Positions 1 through 8,951 of a stretch of 64,000 nucleotides of DNA are shown one piece after another. A program made the translations under genes and the position numbers. The stretch lies in the NCBI RefSeq assembly GCF_002941025.1, contig NZ_PTJS01000001.1, positions 8,207,765 through 8,271,764 of the forward strand. The letters run 5' to 3'. Origin of the DNA: Streptomyces sp. QL37 (GTDB lineage: Bacteria > Actinomycetota > Actinomycetes > Streptomycetales > Streptomycetaceae). Position 1 is the stretch's first letter, and every line of letters begins with the position of its first letter. The notes under the pieces were generated by a model. It made no database searches, was not told the origin of the DNA, and worked only from the letters and a program-made list of their open reading frames with translations.

Positions 1-81
1 CCACCCCTCTCCAACCCCGCACCCCCGTGCGGACGTTCCACGGTTCGTGCACCACCCTCACCACAACGGAGTGAAGCAATT

Positions 82-1428
82 ATGAGAACCATGACCAGAC
101 GCGCGATGCGTGGCGTCGGCCTGCTGTGCGCGGCCGCGCTGAGTCTCACCGCGTGCGGGTCCTCCGAGGGCGATTCCGCTTCGTCGGACAAGACCGTATC
201 GGGAGGTGATCTCCGGGCGGCCCTCAAGAAGGGCGGTTCCATCACGGTGTGGGCGTGGGAGCCGACGCTGAAGCAGGTGGTCAGCGACTTCCAGAAGGAG
301 TACCCCAAGGTCAAGGTCAAGCTGGTCAACGCCGGTACGGGCAACGACCAGTACACCGCACTGCAGAACGCCGTACAGGCCGGCTCCGGGGTACCGGACG
401 TCGCGCAGGTCGAGTACTACGCGGTCGGACAGTTCGCCCTCGGCGAGTCCCTCGAGGACCTGAGCCGCTACGGCGCCGGGGACTTCAAGGACGACTACTC
501 GCCGGGACCGTGGAACTCCGTCGCCGTCGACGAGGCCGTGTACGCGCTGCCCATGGACTCCGGCCCGATGGCGCTCTTCTACAACAAGAAGGTGCTGGAC
601 AAGCACCAGATCGCCGTCCCCACCACCTGGGACGAGTACCTCGACGCGGCCCGCGCCCTGCACGCCGCGGACCCGAAGGCGTACATAACCAACGACACCG
701 GCGACGCCGGGTTCACGACCAGCATGATCTGGCAGGCCGGCGGCACACCGTTCAAGAACCGCGACACCGACGTGACGGTCGACCTCACCGCGGACAAGGG
801 CGTCGTCGCCTTCACCAAGGTCTGGCAGAAGCTCATCGACGAGAAGCTGCTGGCACCCGTCACCAACTGGAGCGACGAGTGGTACAAGGGTCTGGCGGAC
901 GGCACCATCGCCACCCTCTCCACCGGCGCCTGGATGCCCGCCAACTTCGTCTCGGGCGTCGAGTCGGCCTCGGGTGACTGGCGCGCGGCCGCGCTCCCGC
1001 AGTGGAAGAAGGGCGAGGAGGTCAGCTCCGAGAACGGCGGCAGCGCCCTCGCGGTGATGAAGGCCGGCAAGAACAAGGACCTGGCGTACGCGTTCAACGA
1101 GTACGCCAACCACTCCGAGGGCGTCCAGGCCCGCCTCGAGGGCGGCGCCTTCCCCGCCACCACGGCAGACCTGTCCTCGCCGTCGTTCCTCGACACCTCC
1201 TTCCCGTACTTCGGCGGCCAGAAGGCGAACGAGATCTTCGCCCGGTCCGCCAGCCAGGTGCCCGAGGACTGGTCCTACCTGCCTTTCCAGGTGTACGCGA
1301 ACTCCGTCTTCAACGACTCCGTCGGCAAGGCGTACGTCTCCGACACCACCCTGGCCGACGGTCTGAAGCAGTGGCAGAAGGCCGCCGTCACCTACGGCAA
1401 CGACCAGGGCTTCAGCGTCAACAAGTGA
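82..1428 (+). CDS. Sugar ABC transporter substrate-binding lipoprotein
   Basis: This is a family 1 extracellular solute-binding protein of 448 residues, tethered to the outer face of the membrane, that captures a sugar for an ABC importer. The N-terminus has basic residues, a hydrophobic stretch and the lipobox LTAC with Cys25 as the likely lipidated residue. A GGAG ribosome binding site lies about 9 bases before the ATG. The mature part has the usual pattern of this family (WAWEPTLKQVVSDFQKEYP near the start, LYW/ALPMDSGPMALFYNKK-type central segment). The next gene is a GH42 beta-galactosidase, so galacto-oligosaccharides are a reasonable guess for the ligand. No permease genes follow it; they may lie to the left of the window or the protein may use another importer. 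Family assignment is firm, ligand is inferred. Confidence 0.9.
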   Translation: MRTMTRRAMRGVGLLCAAALSLTACGSSEGDSASSDKTVSGGDLRAALKKGGSITVWAWEPTLKQVVSDFQKEYPKVKVKLVNAGTGNDQYTALQNAVQAGSGVPDVAQVEYYAVGQFALGESLEDLSRYGAGDFKDDYSPGPWNSVAVDEAVYALPMDSGPMALFYNKKVLDKHQIAVPTTWDEYLDAARALHAADPKAYITNDTGDAGFTTSMIWQAGGTPFKNRDTDVTVDLTADKGVVAFTKVWQKLIDEKLLAPVTNWSDEWYKGLADGTIATLSTGAWMPANFVSGVESASGDWRAAALPQWKKGEEVSSENGGSALAVMKAGKNKDLAYAFNEYANHSEGVQARLEGGAFPATTADLSSPSFLDTSFPYFGGQKANEIFARSASQVPEDWSYLPFQVYANSVFNDSVGKAYVSDTTLADGLKQWQKAAVTYGNDQGFSVNK

Positions 1429-1450
1429 CCTCCCGCCGCTGAACCCGCAC

Positions 1451-1482
1451 GGGGCGGCCGCCCTCCGACGGGCGGCCGCCCC
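1451..1482 (+). terminator. Hairpin terminator after the binding-protein gene
   Basis: A perfect 13-bp stem (GGGGCGGCCGCCC and its complement) with a 6-base loop lies 22 bases after the stop codon. There is no U-tract, as is usual in streptomycetes. It separates the binding-protein gene from the beta-galactosidase gene, which therefore probably has its own promoter or depends on read-through. Confidence 0.7.
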
Positions 1483-1583
1483 CCGGGTCCTTCGCCTGGA
1501 TCAGGCCGGGCCCGCGCGCCCCGGTGGCGCACCTCGCGGCGTTGTGGTCGGTCCACGACGTGCCCGAGCTCTCGGCTTCGCTC

Positions 1584-1607
1584 GCAACGGAGACGACGAC
1601 CCGTTGC
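1584..1607. repeat. Inverted repeat upstream of the GH42 gene
   Basis: GCAACGG and CCGTTGC are 7-bp inverted arms separated by 10 bases, about 110 bases before the beta-galactosidase start. It could be an operator or a weak RNA hairpin. Nothing else in the 235-base gap suggests a function, so the role is open. Confidence 0.3.
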
Positions 1608-1717
1608 CTCCCTCCTCCGCCTTGCGACGCACGCCACCGGACCCCGCTCCCCGAACCGGCCCGAGCCCGGACGAAAGACCCTGGCCGCACCCGCACCTCG
1701 TATCCGAAAGGATCTTC

Positions 1718-3796
1718 ATGACCCCCGCCTCCGAGCGCCACTGGCTGCGCCCGCCCTCCGACGACCGCCCCGCGCGCTTCGCCTACGGGGCCGACTACAA
1801 CCCGGAGCAGTGGCCGCGCGAGGTGTGGAAGGAAGACGTCCGGCTGATGCGCGAGGCCGGGGTCACCATCGTCTCCGTCGCCATCTTCTCCTGGGCCCGT
1901 CTCCAGCCGGCCGAGGACCGGTGGGACTTCGACTGGCTGGACGAGGTGCTCGACCTGCTGCACGGCAACGGCATCGACGTGGACCTCGCCACCGCCACCG
2001 CCTCGCCGCCGCCCTGGCTCACGACCCTGCACCCGGAGATCCTGCCGGTCACCCGGACGGGGGAGACGCTCTCCCAGGGCGCGCGGCAGCACTGGCGTCC
2101 CACCTCGCCCGTCTTCCGCAGATACGCCCTGCGGCTGGTGGAGGCCATGGCCACCCGTTACGCGGACCACCCCGCCGTCGTCGCCTGGCACATCTCGAAC
2201 GAGCTCGGCTGCCACAACATCTACGACTACTCCGACGACGCCGCCCGGGCCTTCCGCGACTGGCTGCGCGCCCGCTACGTCACACTGGAGGAGCTCAACC
2301 GGGCCTGGGCCACCTCCTTCTGGTCGCAGCACTACGGGGACTGGGCGGAGATCCAGCCGCCGCGACTGGCCGCCAGCCACGCCAACCCGACCCAGCAGCT
2401 CGACTTCAAGCGCTTCTCGTCGGACGCGCTGAAGGACTACCTCCGGGCCGAACGCGAGATCCTGCGCCGCATCACCCCCGAGATCCCCGCGACCACCAAC
2501 TTCATGGTGATGAGCGGGACCCAGGGCATGAACTACCCCGACTGGGCGGCGGAGACCGACTTCGTCTCCAACGACCACTACGCCCACCCCGGCCCGCAGC
2601 GCCTGGACGAGCTCTCCTTCTCCGCCGCCCTCACCCACTCCATCGCCCAAGGCCGGCCCTGGTTCCTGATGGAGCACTCGACGAGCGCGGTCAACTGGCA
2701 GCCCGTCAACGTCGCCAAGCGCGAGGGGGAACTCGCCCGCGACTCCCTGGTCCACGTCGCCCACGGGGCCGACGCCGTCTGCTTCTTCCAATGGCGCCAG
2801 TCCGCCGCCGGCGCCGAGAAGCACCACTCCGCGATGGTGCCCCACGCCGGCCCGGACAGTGAGCTGTTCCGCTCGGTGACCGCTCTCGGCCGGACGCTGG
2901 AGACCCTCACCCCGGTCACCGGCTCCGTGCGGGAGCCGGCTCGCGCCGCCCTGGTGTACGACTGGGAGTCCTGGTGGGCCGTCGAGCGCGACTCCCAGCC
3001 GTCCTCCCTGGTGCGCTACCGGCAGGAGGCCCTCGACTGGTACTCGGCCTTCCTGGCCCTGGGCGTCCGCGTGGACGTGGTCACGACCGCGACCGACCTC
3101 ACCGGCTACGAGTTCGTCGCGGCCCCCCTCCTGCACGTCGTCCCCCTGGAGCTCGCCGGGCGGCTGGACTCCTACGTGCGCGCCGGCGGTCACCTCGCCA
3201 CCACCTACTACTCGGGTGTCGTCGACGAGAACGACCACGTCCACCTCGGCGGGTACCCGGGAGCGCTGCGGGATCTGCTGGGCATCCGCATCGAGGAGTT
3301 CGGCCCGTTGCGGGAGGGCGAGGACGTACAGCTCGACAACGGCCTGACCGGCACGCTGTGGACCGACCGGATCGACCTGACCGATCCCGAGGTCACGGTG
3401 GAGGCGCGCTATGTGACCGGGGACCAGGCCGGCCGTCCCGCCGTCACCCGGCGCACCCTGGCGGACGGCGGTTCCGCCGCCTATGTCTCCACCCGGCTGG
3501 GTCCCCACGGTCTGCCCGACGTGCTGAGGCCGCTGCTGTCCGGCGCCGGCGTGCTCAGCGAGCTTCCCGCCGACGTCCGGGGGCAGGTGGAGCTGACCGT
3601 GCGGACCGACGGCACCCACGCGTACTGGTTCCTCGTCAACCGTACGGACGAGCCGGTCGCGTTCACCACGGTGACGGGAGAGATCCTTTCCGGGCCCTCG
3701 CCGGCCGCCGGGGGCGGCCTGGTCCTTCCGTCACGCGGCGTCGCGGTGCTCCGCGTGACGGCGGGGACCACGCCGTTCGCCGGGGCCGCCGGCTAG
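1718..3796 (+). CDS. GH42 beta-galactosidase
   Basis: This 692-residue glycoside hydrolase family 42 enzyme hydrolyses terminal beta-D-galactosides. It has no signal peptide and probably acts in the cytoplasm on imported oligosaccharides. The opening YGADYNPEQWP segment is typical of the family. Glu162 in WHISNELG is the expected acid/base and Glu319 in FLMEHSTSAVNWQP the expected nucleophile. The catalytic barrel is followed by a trimerisation domain and a C-terminal beta domain; the length is normal for GH42. The ATG at 1718 is preferred over an upstream in-frame start because GAAAGGA precedes it and the 58 residues before it look non-coding. The neighbouring binding protein suggests a galacto-oligosaccharide or arabinogalactan route. 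Confidence 0.92.
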   Translation: MTPASERHWLRPPSDDRPARFAYGADYNPEQWPREVWKEDVRLMREAGVTIVSVAIFSWARLQPAEDRWDFDWLDEVLDLLHGNGIDVDLATATASPPPWLTTLHPEILPVTRTGETLSQGARQHWRPTSPVFRRYALRLVEAMATRYADHPAVVAWHISNELGCHNIYDYSDDAARAFRDWLRARYVTLEELNRAWATSFWSQHYGDWAEIQPPRLAASHANPTQQLDFKRFSSDALKDYLRAEREILRRITPEIPATTNFMVMSGTQGMNYPDWAAETDFVSNDHYAHPGPQRLDELSFSAALTHSIAQGRPWFLMEHSTSAVNWQPVNVAKREGELARDSLVHVAHGADAVCFFQWRQSAAGAEKHHSAMVPHAGPDSELFRSVTALGRTLETLTPVTGSVREPARAALVYDWESWWAVERDSQPSSLVRYRQEALDWYSAFLALGVRVDVVTTATDLTGYEFVAAPLLHVVPLELAGRLDSYVRAGGHLATTYYSGVVDENDHVHLGGYPGALRDLLGIRIEEFGPLREGEDVQLDNGLTGTLWTDRIDLTDPEVTVEARYVTGDQAGRPAVTRRTLADGGSAAYVSTRLGPHGLPDVLRPLLSGAGVLSELPADVRGQVELTVRTDGTHAYWFLVNRTDEPVAFTTVTGEILSGPSPAAGGGLVLPSRGVAVLRVTAGTTPFAGAAG

Positions 3797-3809
3797 CGGA
3801 AAGTGCTCA

Positions 3810-3843
3810 GCGTGCCCTGCGGGACGGGTCCCACAGGGCACGC
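3810..3843. terminator. Bidirectional terminator between GH42 and GH78 genes
   Basis: Arms GCGTGCCCTG and CAGGGCACGC form a perfect 10-bp stem with a 14-base loop between two convergent genes, so the hairpin can end both transcripts. The motif GTGCTCAG flanks it as a direct repeat. Confidence 0.7.
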
Positions 3844-3849
3844 GTGTGC

Positions 3850-6800
3850 TCAGCCGGAGGACGTGAACCGGTGGGTGCCCGACCCCACGGCGAAGACCGC
3901 GCACCCGTCGTCCAGCCGCAGGAAGTCCGCCGGGCCCCGGCCGGCACTCCGTTCGTCGCCGCCCGGTACCCACACCTCGGCCGTCGTGTTCGCCGGCAGC
4001 GCGACGCTGAGGACGAAGCCGTCCGCGTCCTTCTTCCAGCGCGTGGCGACCGGCCCGTACCGTGAGTCGAACCGTCCCTCGGCCCGGGTCACCCCGCCGC
4101 CCGGCCGCGGCCGCACGAGGACCTTCCGGAAGCCGGGGGCGCCCGGGGCGATGCCCGCGATGTTCGCGTACATCCACTCACCGACCGAGCCGTACGCGTA
4201 GTGGTTGAAGGAGTTCATCCCGGCGTCCTGGAAGGAGCCGTCCGGCCGGATCGAGTCCCAGCGCTCCCACATCGTGGTGGCGCCCCGGTCGATCTGGTAG
4301 CCCCAGCTCGGGAACGTCCGCTGGAGCAGCAGCCGGTAGGCGACATCCGTGTGGCCGGTGTCCGTGAGCACCGGAAGGAGCCGAGGGGTGCCGAGGAACC
4401 CCGTCGAGAGGTGCCAGCCCTTCGCCTCGATGAGCGCCACGAGACGGTCCGCCGCCGGTCCCCGGTCGTCCTGGGTCAGCAGATCCATGGACAGCGCGAG
4501 CACATAGGCCGTCTGCGTGTCGCCCTTCACCCGGCCGCCGGCGGACACGTACGCCGCGCGGAACGCGTCGCGCACACGGCCGAAGAGCGTCCGGTACGGG
4601 GCGGGGTCCTTGCCCAGCGCCTCGGCCGTCCGCGCCACGAGATCGGCGCTGTGGGCGAAGTAGGCCGTCGCGATGACGTCCTTGGGCGTCTCGTCCTCGA
4701 TGTTCAGCCAGTCGCCGAACCCGTCCGCCGGACGCAGCAGCCCGGTGCTGTGCGCCTCCAGATACTCCAGCCAGTCGGTCATCGACGACCACGCCTGCTC
4801 CAGCACCCGCACGTCGCCGTACGCCTGGTAGAGCGCCCACGGCACGGTCACCCCGGCGTCGCCCCAGCCCGCCGCGCCGTTGCCGACGCCCGGGAGGTCC
4901 GGGGCGACATGGGTGAAGGCGCCGTCGGAGGTCTGGGCGTCGCGCAGGTCGTGGAGCCACTTCGTGAGGAAGCGCGCCGACTCCATCGTGTACGCGGCGG
5001 TGGGCGCGAACACGTTGATGTCGCCGGTCCAGCCGAGCCGTTCGTCGCGCGCCGGGGTGTCCGTCGGAATGGACAGGAAGTTCCCCCGCTGCCCCCAGGT
5101 GATGTTGCGGTGGAGCTGGTCGAGCATGGGGACATCGGTGGTGAAGTCCATGGTGAACGGCGCCGAGGTGTGGATGACACGGCCCACGATCGCGTCGCGG
5201 CCCGGCGTGCCGGGGTATCCGGTCACCTCGACGTAGCGGAAGCCGTGGAACGTGAAGCGGGGCTCGTAGGTCTCCCGGCCGCCTCCCTTGAGCGTGTACG
5301 TGTCCGTGGCGCGGGCGGTGCGCAGATTCGCGGTGTAGATGGTGCCGTCCGGGTTGAGCACCTCGGCGTGCCGCAGCCGTACCGTGGTGCCGGCCGGTCC
5401 GGAGACGGTGAGGCGCGCGGTACCCACCATGTTCTGGCCGAGGTCGAACACGAAGACCCCGGGCTCCGGTTCGGTCACCTCGCGGACGGTCAGCTCACGC
5501 TCCACACGGCAGGCTCCGTCCACCTCGGCCACGAGCGCCGCCGTGACCCCGTCGACCCGGTCGGCCGGGAGCCAGCCGGCCGCGTCGAAGCCCGCGCGTG
5601 TCCATCCGCCGGTCTCCAGCCGGGCGTCGTAGTCCTCGCCCGCCATGAGATCCGCCGCCGTGACCGGCCCCGCCGCGGTGAGCCAGTCGCTCCCCGACAC
5701 CACGCGCTCGGTCGACCCGTCGGTGTAGGTGACCTCCAACTGGGCCAGAGCCGCGGGCTGTTCGCCGTACTGGTGCGGTCCGAACCAGGCGATGTTTCCC
5801 GCGTACCACCCGGCCGCAAGCGTGATCCCGAGCGCGTTGCCGCCCCTCGCCAGCAGTCCGGTCACGTCGTACGTCTGGTACTGGACGCGCTTGGCGTAGT
5901 CCGTCCAGCCCGGGGCGAGCCGGTCCTCACCGACGCGCTCGCCGTTGAGGGACACCTCGTACAGGCCCAGGGCGGTCGAGTACAGCCTGGCCCGCGCCAC
6001 CCGCTTGCGGCCGAGCTCGAACTCCCTGCGCAGCTGGATGGCGGGGGAGTACGCCACCTTCACCTCACCCCAGGGGCCGGAGCCCCAGCGGGCGAGGGCC
6101 CTGGCGGCGGGCCACGCGGTGTCGTCGTAGCCGGGGGAGTCCCAGTCTCCCGACGGCTCCCTGTCGGTGGCCCGCCACTCCGCGTCGGTGACGGCCGTGA
6201 CCACGCCGTCGGCGGTGGTCAGTTCCAGCACCCCGAGCAGCCCGGCGGGTCCGCTGACCGCGTTGGTCGCCGCCACGGCGATCACCTGGGCCCCGGGGGC
6301 GAGATGGTCCGACACGTCGACGAGGACCGGACGCTTCCAGTTCTCGGCCGGGCCGTCGGCTTCCGTGTGCGCCACCTCCACGCCGTTCACCCGGGCGGTG
6401 AACCCGTCGTCGGCGCTCATGACCAGCCGGGCGCGGGTGACACCCTCCGGAATCTGCACCCGGCCGCGGAACCACCGTGTGGCGGCGGGTGCCTCGACGG
6501 TGGGGTCCCCTTCCGGGAACCAGATCCACGAGGCGTCGTCCAGAGCCGGCGTACCGGTCAGCGCCTCGGGTGCGGCGATCCAGCCGGCCGACCAGTCCGA
6601 GGCGTCCAGGAGCCCGGTCTCCCACCAGGACGGCTCGCTCCACGCGGAGGCCCGGCCGTCCGCGTCCCATATCCGCACGGACCAGAAGTAACGCGTGCGG
6701 GACAGCGGCTCGGGGCCCGCGTAGGGGACCAGCAGGGACTGTGCGGACTCGACCCTGCCGCTGTCCCAGACGTCGGGCTTCCCGAGGCGGTCGGGGGCGG

Positions 6801-7047
6801 TGGCAACGCGCACCTGATAGGCGCTCTGGCTCTGCCCCGGGCTGTCCGACGCGACCGGCCAGCTCAGCCGTGGACGTGGGGTGTCGAGGCCCAGCGGATT
6901 GCGTACGTACTCGACGGTCGGCTCGGTGACGCGAGCGCGGGCCGCGGCGGCCCGCTCGGCCCCTGAGGCACCGGCGGGGGACGCGGACACCGCGGCGAGC
7001 GCGGCGGTGGCGGCGGTGGTGCTGAGCAGTCGTCTTCTGCTGATCAC
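3850..7047 (-). CDS. Secreted GH78 alpha-L-rhamnosidase
   Basis: This about 1,065-residue glycoside hydrolase family 78 enzyme releases terminal alpha-L-rhamnose from plant polysaccharides or glycosides. The N-terminus has a Tat-type signal (SRRRLLSTTAATAALAAVS). Beta-rich N-terminal domains precede an alpha/alpha-barrel catalytic domain. The catalytic region shows PARDERLGWTGD, which carries the conserved acidic residues including the general acid, and GATTMWERWDS, which carries the conserved second Glu. The GTG at 7047 is chosen because GGAG lies 7 bases upstream and it puts the twin arginines near the N-terminus; an in-frame ATG at 7122 would add 25 residues, but it coincides with the last base of the -35 element. 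A sigma70-like promoter and a LacI-type operator lie just upstream. Family and export are well supported. Confidence 0.92.
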   Translation of the reverse strand: MISRRRLLSTTAATAALAAVSASPAGASGAERAAAARARVTEPTVEYVRNPLGLDTPRPRLSWPVASDSPGQSQSAYQVRVATAPDRLGKPDVWDSGRVESAQSLLVPYAGPEPLSRTRYFWSVRIWDADGRASAWSEPSWWETGLLDASDWSAGWIAAPEALTGTPALDDASWIWFPEGDPTVEAPAATRWFRGRVQIPEGVTRARLVMSADDGFTARVNGVEVAHTEADGPAENWKRPVLVDVSDHLAPGAQVIAVAATNAVSGPAGLLGVLELTTADGVVTAVTDAEWRATDREPSGDWDSPGYDDTAWPAARALARWGSGPWGEVKVAYSPAIQLRREFELGRKRVARARLYSTALGLYEVSLNGERVGEDRLAPGWTDYAKRVQYQTYDVTGLLARGGNALGITLAAGWYAGNIAWFGPHQYGEQPAALAQLEVTYTDGSTERVVSGSDWLTAAGPVTAADLMAGEDYDARLETGGWTRAGFDAAGWLPADRVDGVTAALVAEVDGACRVERELTVREVTEPEPGVFVFDLGQNMVGTARLTVSGPAGTTVRLRHAEVLNPDGTIYTANLRTARATDTYTLKGGGRETYEPRFTFHGFRYVEVTGYPGTPGRDAIVGRVIHTSAPFTMDFTTDVPMLDQLHRNITWGQRGNFLSIPTDTPARDERLGWTGDINVFAPTAAYTMESARFLTKWLHDLRDAQTSDGAFTHVAPDLPGVGNGAAGWGDAGVTVPWALYQAYGDVRVLEQAWSSMTDWLEYLEAHSTGLLRPADGFGDWLNIEDETPKDVIATAYFAHSADLVARTAEALGKDPAPYRTLFGRVRDAFRAAYVSAGGRVKGDTQTAYVLALSMDLLTQDDRGPAADRLVALIEAKGWHLSTGFLGTPRLLPVLTDTGHTDVAYRLLLQRTFPSWGYQIDRGATTMWERWDSIRPDGSFQDAGMNSFNHYAYGSVGEWMYANIAGIAPGAPGFRKVLVRPRPGGGVTRAEGRFDSRYGPVATRWKKDADGFVLSVALPANTTAEVWVPGGDERSAGRGPADFLRLDDGCAVFAVGSGTHRFTSSG

Positions 7048-7072
7048 AACGCGGCTCCGTAACGATCGGTGA

Positions 7073-7084
7073 TGAATCGTTTCA
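7073..7084 (-). promoter_or_regulatory. LacI-type operator in front of the rhamnosidase gene
   Basis: On the minus strand the sequence TGAAACGATTCA is a near-palindrome with the CG centre typical of LacI-family operators. It covers about +3 to +14 relative to the predicted transcription start, so a bound repressor would block the promoter. The regulator is not in the window. Rhamnose-responsive control is an inference from the gene it precedes. Confidence 0.5.
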
Positions 7085-7093
7085 GTCCGGGTG

Positions 7094-7122
7094 AAGTTAT
7101 GGTTTTGACCGCTCACTGTCAA
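7094..7122 (-). promoter_or_regulatory. Sigma70-type promoter of the rhamnosidase gene
   Basis: On the minus strand a consensus TTGACA is followed after exactly 17 bases by TAACTT. The predicted start of transcription is near 7087, about 40 bases before the GTG start codon. Confidence 0.6.
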
Positions 7123-7182
7123 GAGTTCTTTCGCGATAATGCCATTTCTGGATTGGTAGTTGTATGCCTGCTGTTTGTGGCA

Positions 7183-7211
7183 TTGACGCCTTCCTGGGCC
7201 GGGGCTATCTT
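7183..7211 (+). promoter_or_regulatory. Sigma70-type promoter pointing toward the protease gene
   Basis: TTGACG, 17 bases, then TATCTT on the plus strand. Transcription would begin near 7218, giving a leader of about 175 bases before the protease start. The layout mirrors the rhamnosidase promoter on the other strand. Confidence 0.5.
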
Positions 7212-7227
7212 CGCTCGCAGGAGGAGT

Positions 7228-7239
7228 TGAAACCTTTCA
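7228..7239 (+). promoter_or_regulatory. Second LacI-type operator-like element
   Basis: TGAAACCTTTCA has the half sites TGAAA and TTTCA and sits about +11 to +22 downstream of the plus-strand promoter. It resembles the operator at 7073-7084, so the two divergent promoters may share a regulator. Confidence 0.4.
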
Positions 7240-7343
7240 CGCGATGGGCCGAATGGACCTGCCCCGGCACCGATCGTTGCGCTGTCCGGCTGACGCGGCT
7301 CAGGCTCGCCGGAGATGTGGACGAAAGGTCAGGTGTTCGCACT

Positions 7344-7366
7344 TCGCGGACCTGACAGGTCCGCGA
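7344..7366 (+). terminator. Hairpin in the protease leader
   Basis: TCGCGGACCT and AGGTCCGCGA form a perfect 10-bp stem with a 3-base loop, ending 27 bases before the protease start codon. It could terminate a short transcript of about 150 bases, attenuate the protease, or stabilise its mRNA. Confidence 0.4.
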
Positions 7367-7393
7367 TCCGCTCCTCCACCCAAGGGAGAACGC

Positions 7394-8575
7394 ATGCGCC
7401 TGCGCGCCCGCTGGGCACCAGCCGCTCTGCTGCTGATCGCCCCGCTGATCGGCACCACCACGGCCACGGCAGACACCGGCGAGACTCTGGTGCCGGTGCA
7501 GAAGTCCGCCCGGGCCGTGCCCGGTCAGTACATCATCACCCTTTCACCCGAGCAGAAGCCGACCGCCGTGGCCGAGCAGGTCGGGGTCAGCACCCTCTTC
7601 ACGTACAGCAAGGTCCTGCACGGATTCGCGGCCAAGCTCACGCCCGCACAGCTGGAGAAGGTGCGAGGTGCGACGGGCGTCCAGGCGGTCGAGGAGAACA
7701 GCGAGGCCTCCGTCTCGCCGCCCGCCGCGAAGGCGGCCGGGAAGCGGGCCGTGGCCGGGAGCTGGGGGCAGGACCGCATCGACCAGCGGAACCTGCCGCT
7801 GGACGGCACGTACGACGTGGACGGCACGGGCCAGGGTGTGACGGCGTACATCCTCGACACCGGCATCGAATCCGCCCACAGCGAGTTCGGCGGCCGGGTG
7901 GGCGCCGGGTACGACGCGATCGGTGACGGCCGCAACGGTGAGGACTGCAACGGCCACGGCACGCACGTGGCCGGAACCGTGGCCGGCACGACGTACGGAG
8001 TCGCGCCCGCCGCCTCCCTCGTGCCGGTGCGGGTGCTCAACTGCGAAGGCTCGGGCACCTGGGCCGGGATCATCGCCGGCCTCGACTGGATCGCCCAGAA
8101 CGCCGAGCAGCCGGCCGTCGTCAACGCCTCCCTCGGCGGACCCGCCTCGTCGGCCGTCGACGACGCGTTCGACGCGCTCGCGGCGGACGGCACCCTGCCG
8201 GTGGTCGCGGCGGGCAACGAGAACCAGGACGCCTGTGACCTCTCCCCGGCACGCGCCGACGGCGTGTTCGCCGTGGGGGCGAGCGACGACCAGGACCGGC
8301 AGGCGACGTTCAGCAACTGGGGCACCTGTGTCCGGCTGTACGCCCCGGGCGTGGACATCGAATCCGCGAACCTCGGCGGCGGCTCCACGACCCTGAGCGG
8401 GACGTCCATGGCCAGTCCGCACGTCGCCGGTGCCGCCGCTCTGTACAAGGAGCAGCATCCCGACGCGGCGCCGCAGGAGGTCTCCGACTGGCTCGCCGCG
8501 GAGGCGACCCCGGACGTCCTGACGGGTCTGGGCTCCGGCTCGCCGGACCGGCTGCTGTACACCGGCGGTCTCTGA
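7394..8575 (+). CDS. Secreted S8 subtilisin-like serine protease
   Basis: This 393-residue preproprotease acts outside the cell. Residues 1-26 form a signal peptide, residues about 43-105 an inhibitor I9 propeptide (PGQYIITL near its start), and the rest is the peptidase S8 domain. The catalytic triad is visible as Asp155 in YILDTGIE, His188 in GHGTHVAGT and Ser338 in [11 protein letters not shown], with Asn275 in AAGNEN as the oxyanion-hole residue. It resembles proteinase-K-like streptomycete enzymes in domain order and length. The start at 7394 follows AAGGGAGAACGC; an in-frame ATG at 7244 would add 50 residues of non-signal sequence and is rejected. The leader contains a promoter, an operator-like site and a hairpin. 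Substrate is unspecific protein, as inferred from the family. Confidence 0.93.
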   Translation: MRLRARWAPAALLLIAPLIGTTTATADTGETLVPVQKSARAVPGQYIITLSPEQKPTAVAEQVGVSTLFTYSKVLHGFAAKLTPAQLEKVRGATGVQAVEENSEASVSPPAAKAAGKRAVAGSWGQDRIDQRNLPLDGTYDVDGTGQGVTAYILDTGIESAHSEFGGRVGAGYDAIGDGRNGEDCNGHGTHVAGTVAGTTYGVAPAASLVPVRVLNCEGSGTWAGIIAGLDWIAQNAEQPAVVNASLGGPASSAVDDAFDALAADGTLPVVAAGNENQDACDLSPARADGVFAVGASDDQDRQATFSNWGTCVRLYAPGVDIESANLGGGSTTLSGTSMASPHVAGAAALYKEQHPDAAPQEVSDWLAAEATPDVLTGLGSGSPDRLLYTGGL

Positions 8576-8593
8576 CCTCCGGGCGGCTCCACC

Positions 8594-8624
8594 GAGCGGG
8601 GTCCGCGTGCCGCGGGCCCCGCTC
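8594..8624 (+). terminator. Terminator of the protease gene
   Basis: GAGCGGGGTCCGC pairs with GCGGGCCCCGCTC across a 5-base loop, a 13-bp stem with a single G-U pair, 18 bases after the stop codon. Confidence 0.7.
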
Positions 8625-8951
8625 TTCGTCATGCCCTGGAGCAGGCACTTTCCGTAGGCTTGCAGGTCTACGCAAATTTCTTACGTGCTTTCCATGTGTC
8701 CGTCGTTCCTCGATCCAGGTGTCGAACCGTCCTCAAATGCACGGCAGCGCCTGCTCCTTGGGTGCCACTCGCGTGGTGCTCGGCTGTTCCGTTTTCTGTC
8801 CCAACCGTGGACGCTCTCGCACTTCTCTGCAACTCTCTGACGGCAAAGCGCAAAACACAGCTCACCGCGTGCAGAAAAGGGTGCCGGGGAGCTGTGCCGA
8901 CAGAGCCGCGTCCTCGGTGTGTCCTGCGCCGAGGCCCAAGATCGGGGATCT
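8625..8951 (+). promoter_or_regulatory. Intergenic control region of the GH87 gene
   Basis: This 327-base stretch has no gene I can support. It holds CTTGCAGG at 8659-8666 within TTGCaggtctacGCAA, an inverted TTGC/GCAA arrangement. TTGC/GCAA elements recall MalR-like LacI-family boxes, and CTTTGCAG recurs before the downstream sugar importer operon. No clear -35/-10 pair stands out. Confidence 0.3.

Noticed and set aside
1418..3619. Long minus-strand open frame opposite the GH42 gene
   Set aside because: It mirrors the real coding frame in very GC-rich DNA, encodes Gly/Val/Arg-rich low-complexity sequence and matches no domain I know.
4201..6966. Long plus-strand open frame opposite the rhamnosidase gene
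   Set aside because: Antisense shadow with biased composition and no domain.
7164..7355. 63-codon plus-strand open frame before the protease
   Set aside because: It starts upstream of the predicted promoter, so it would not be transcribed, and has no ribosome binding site.
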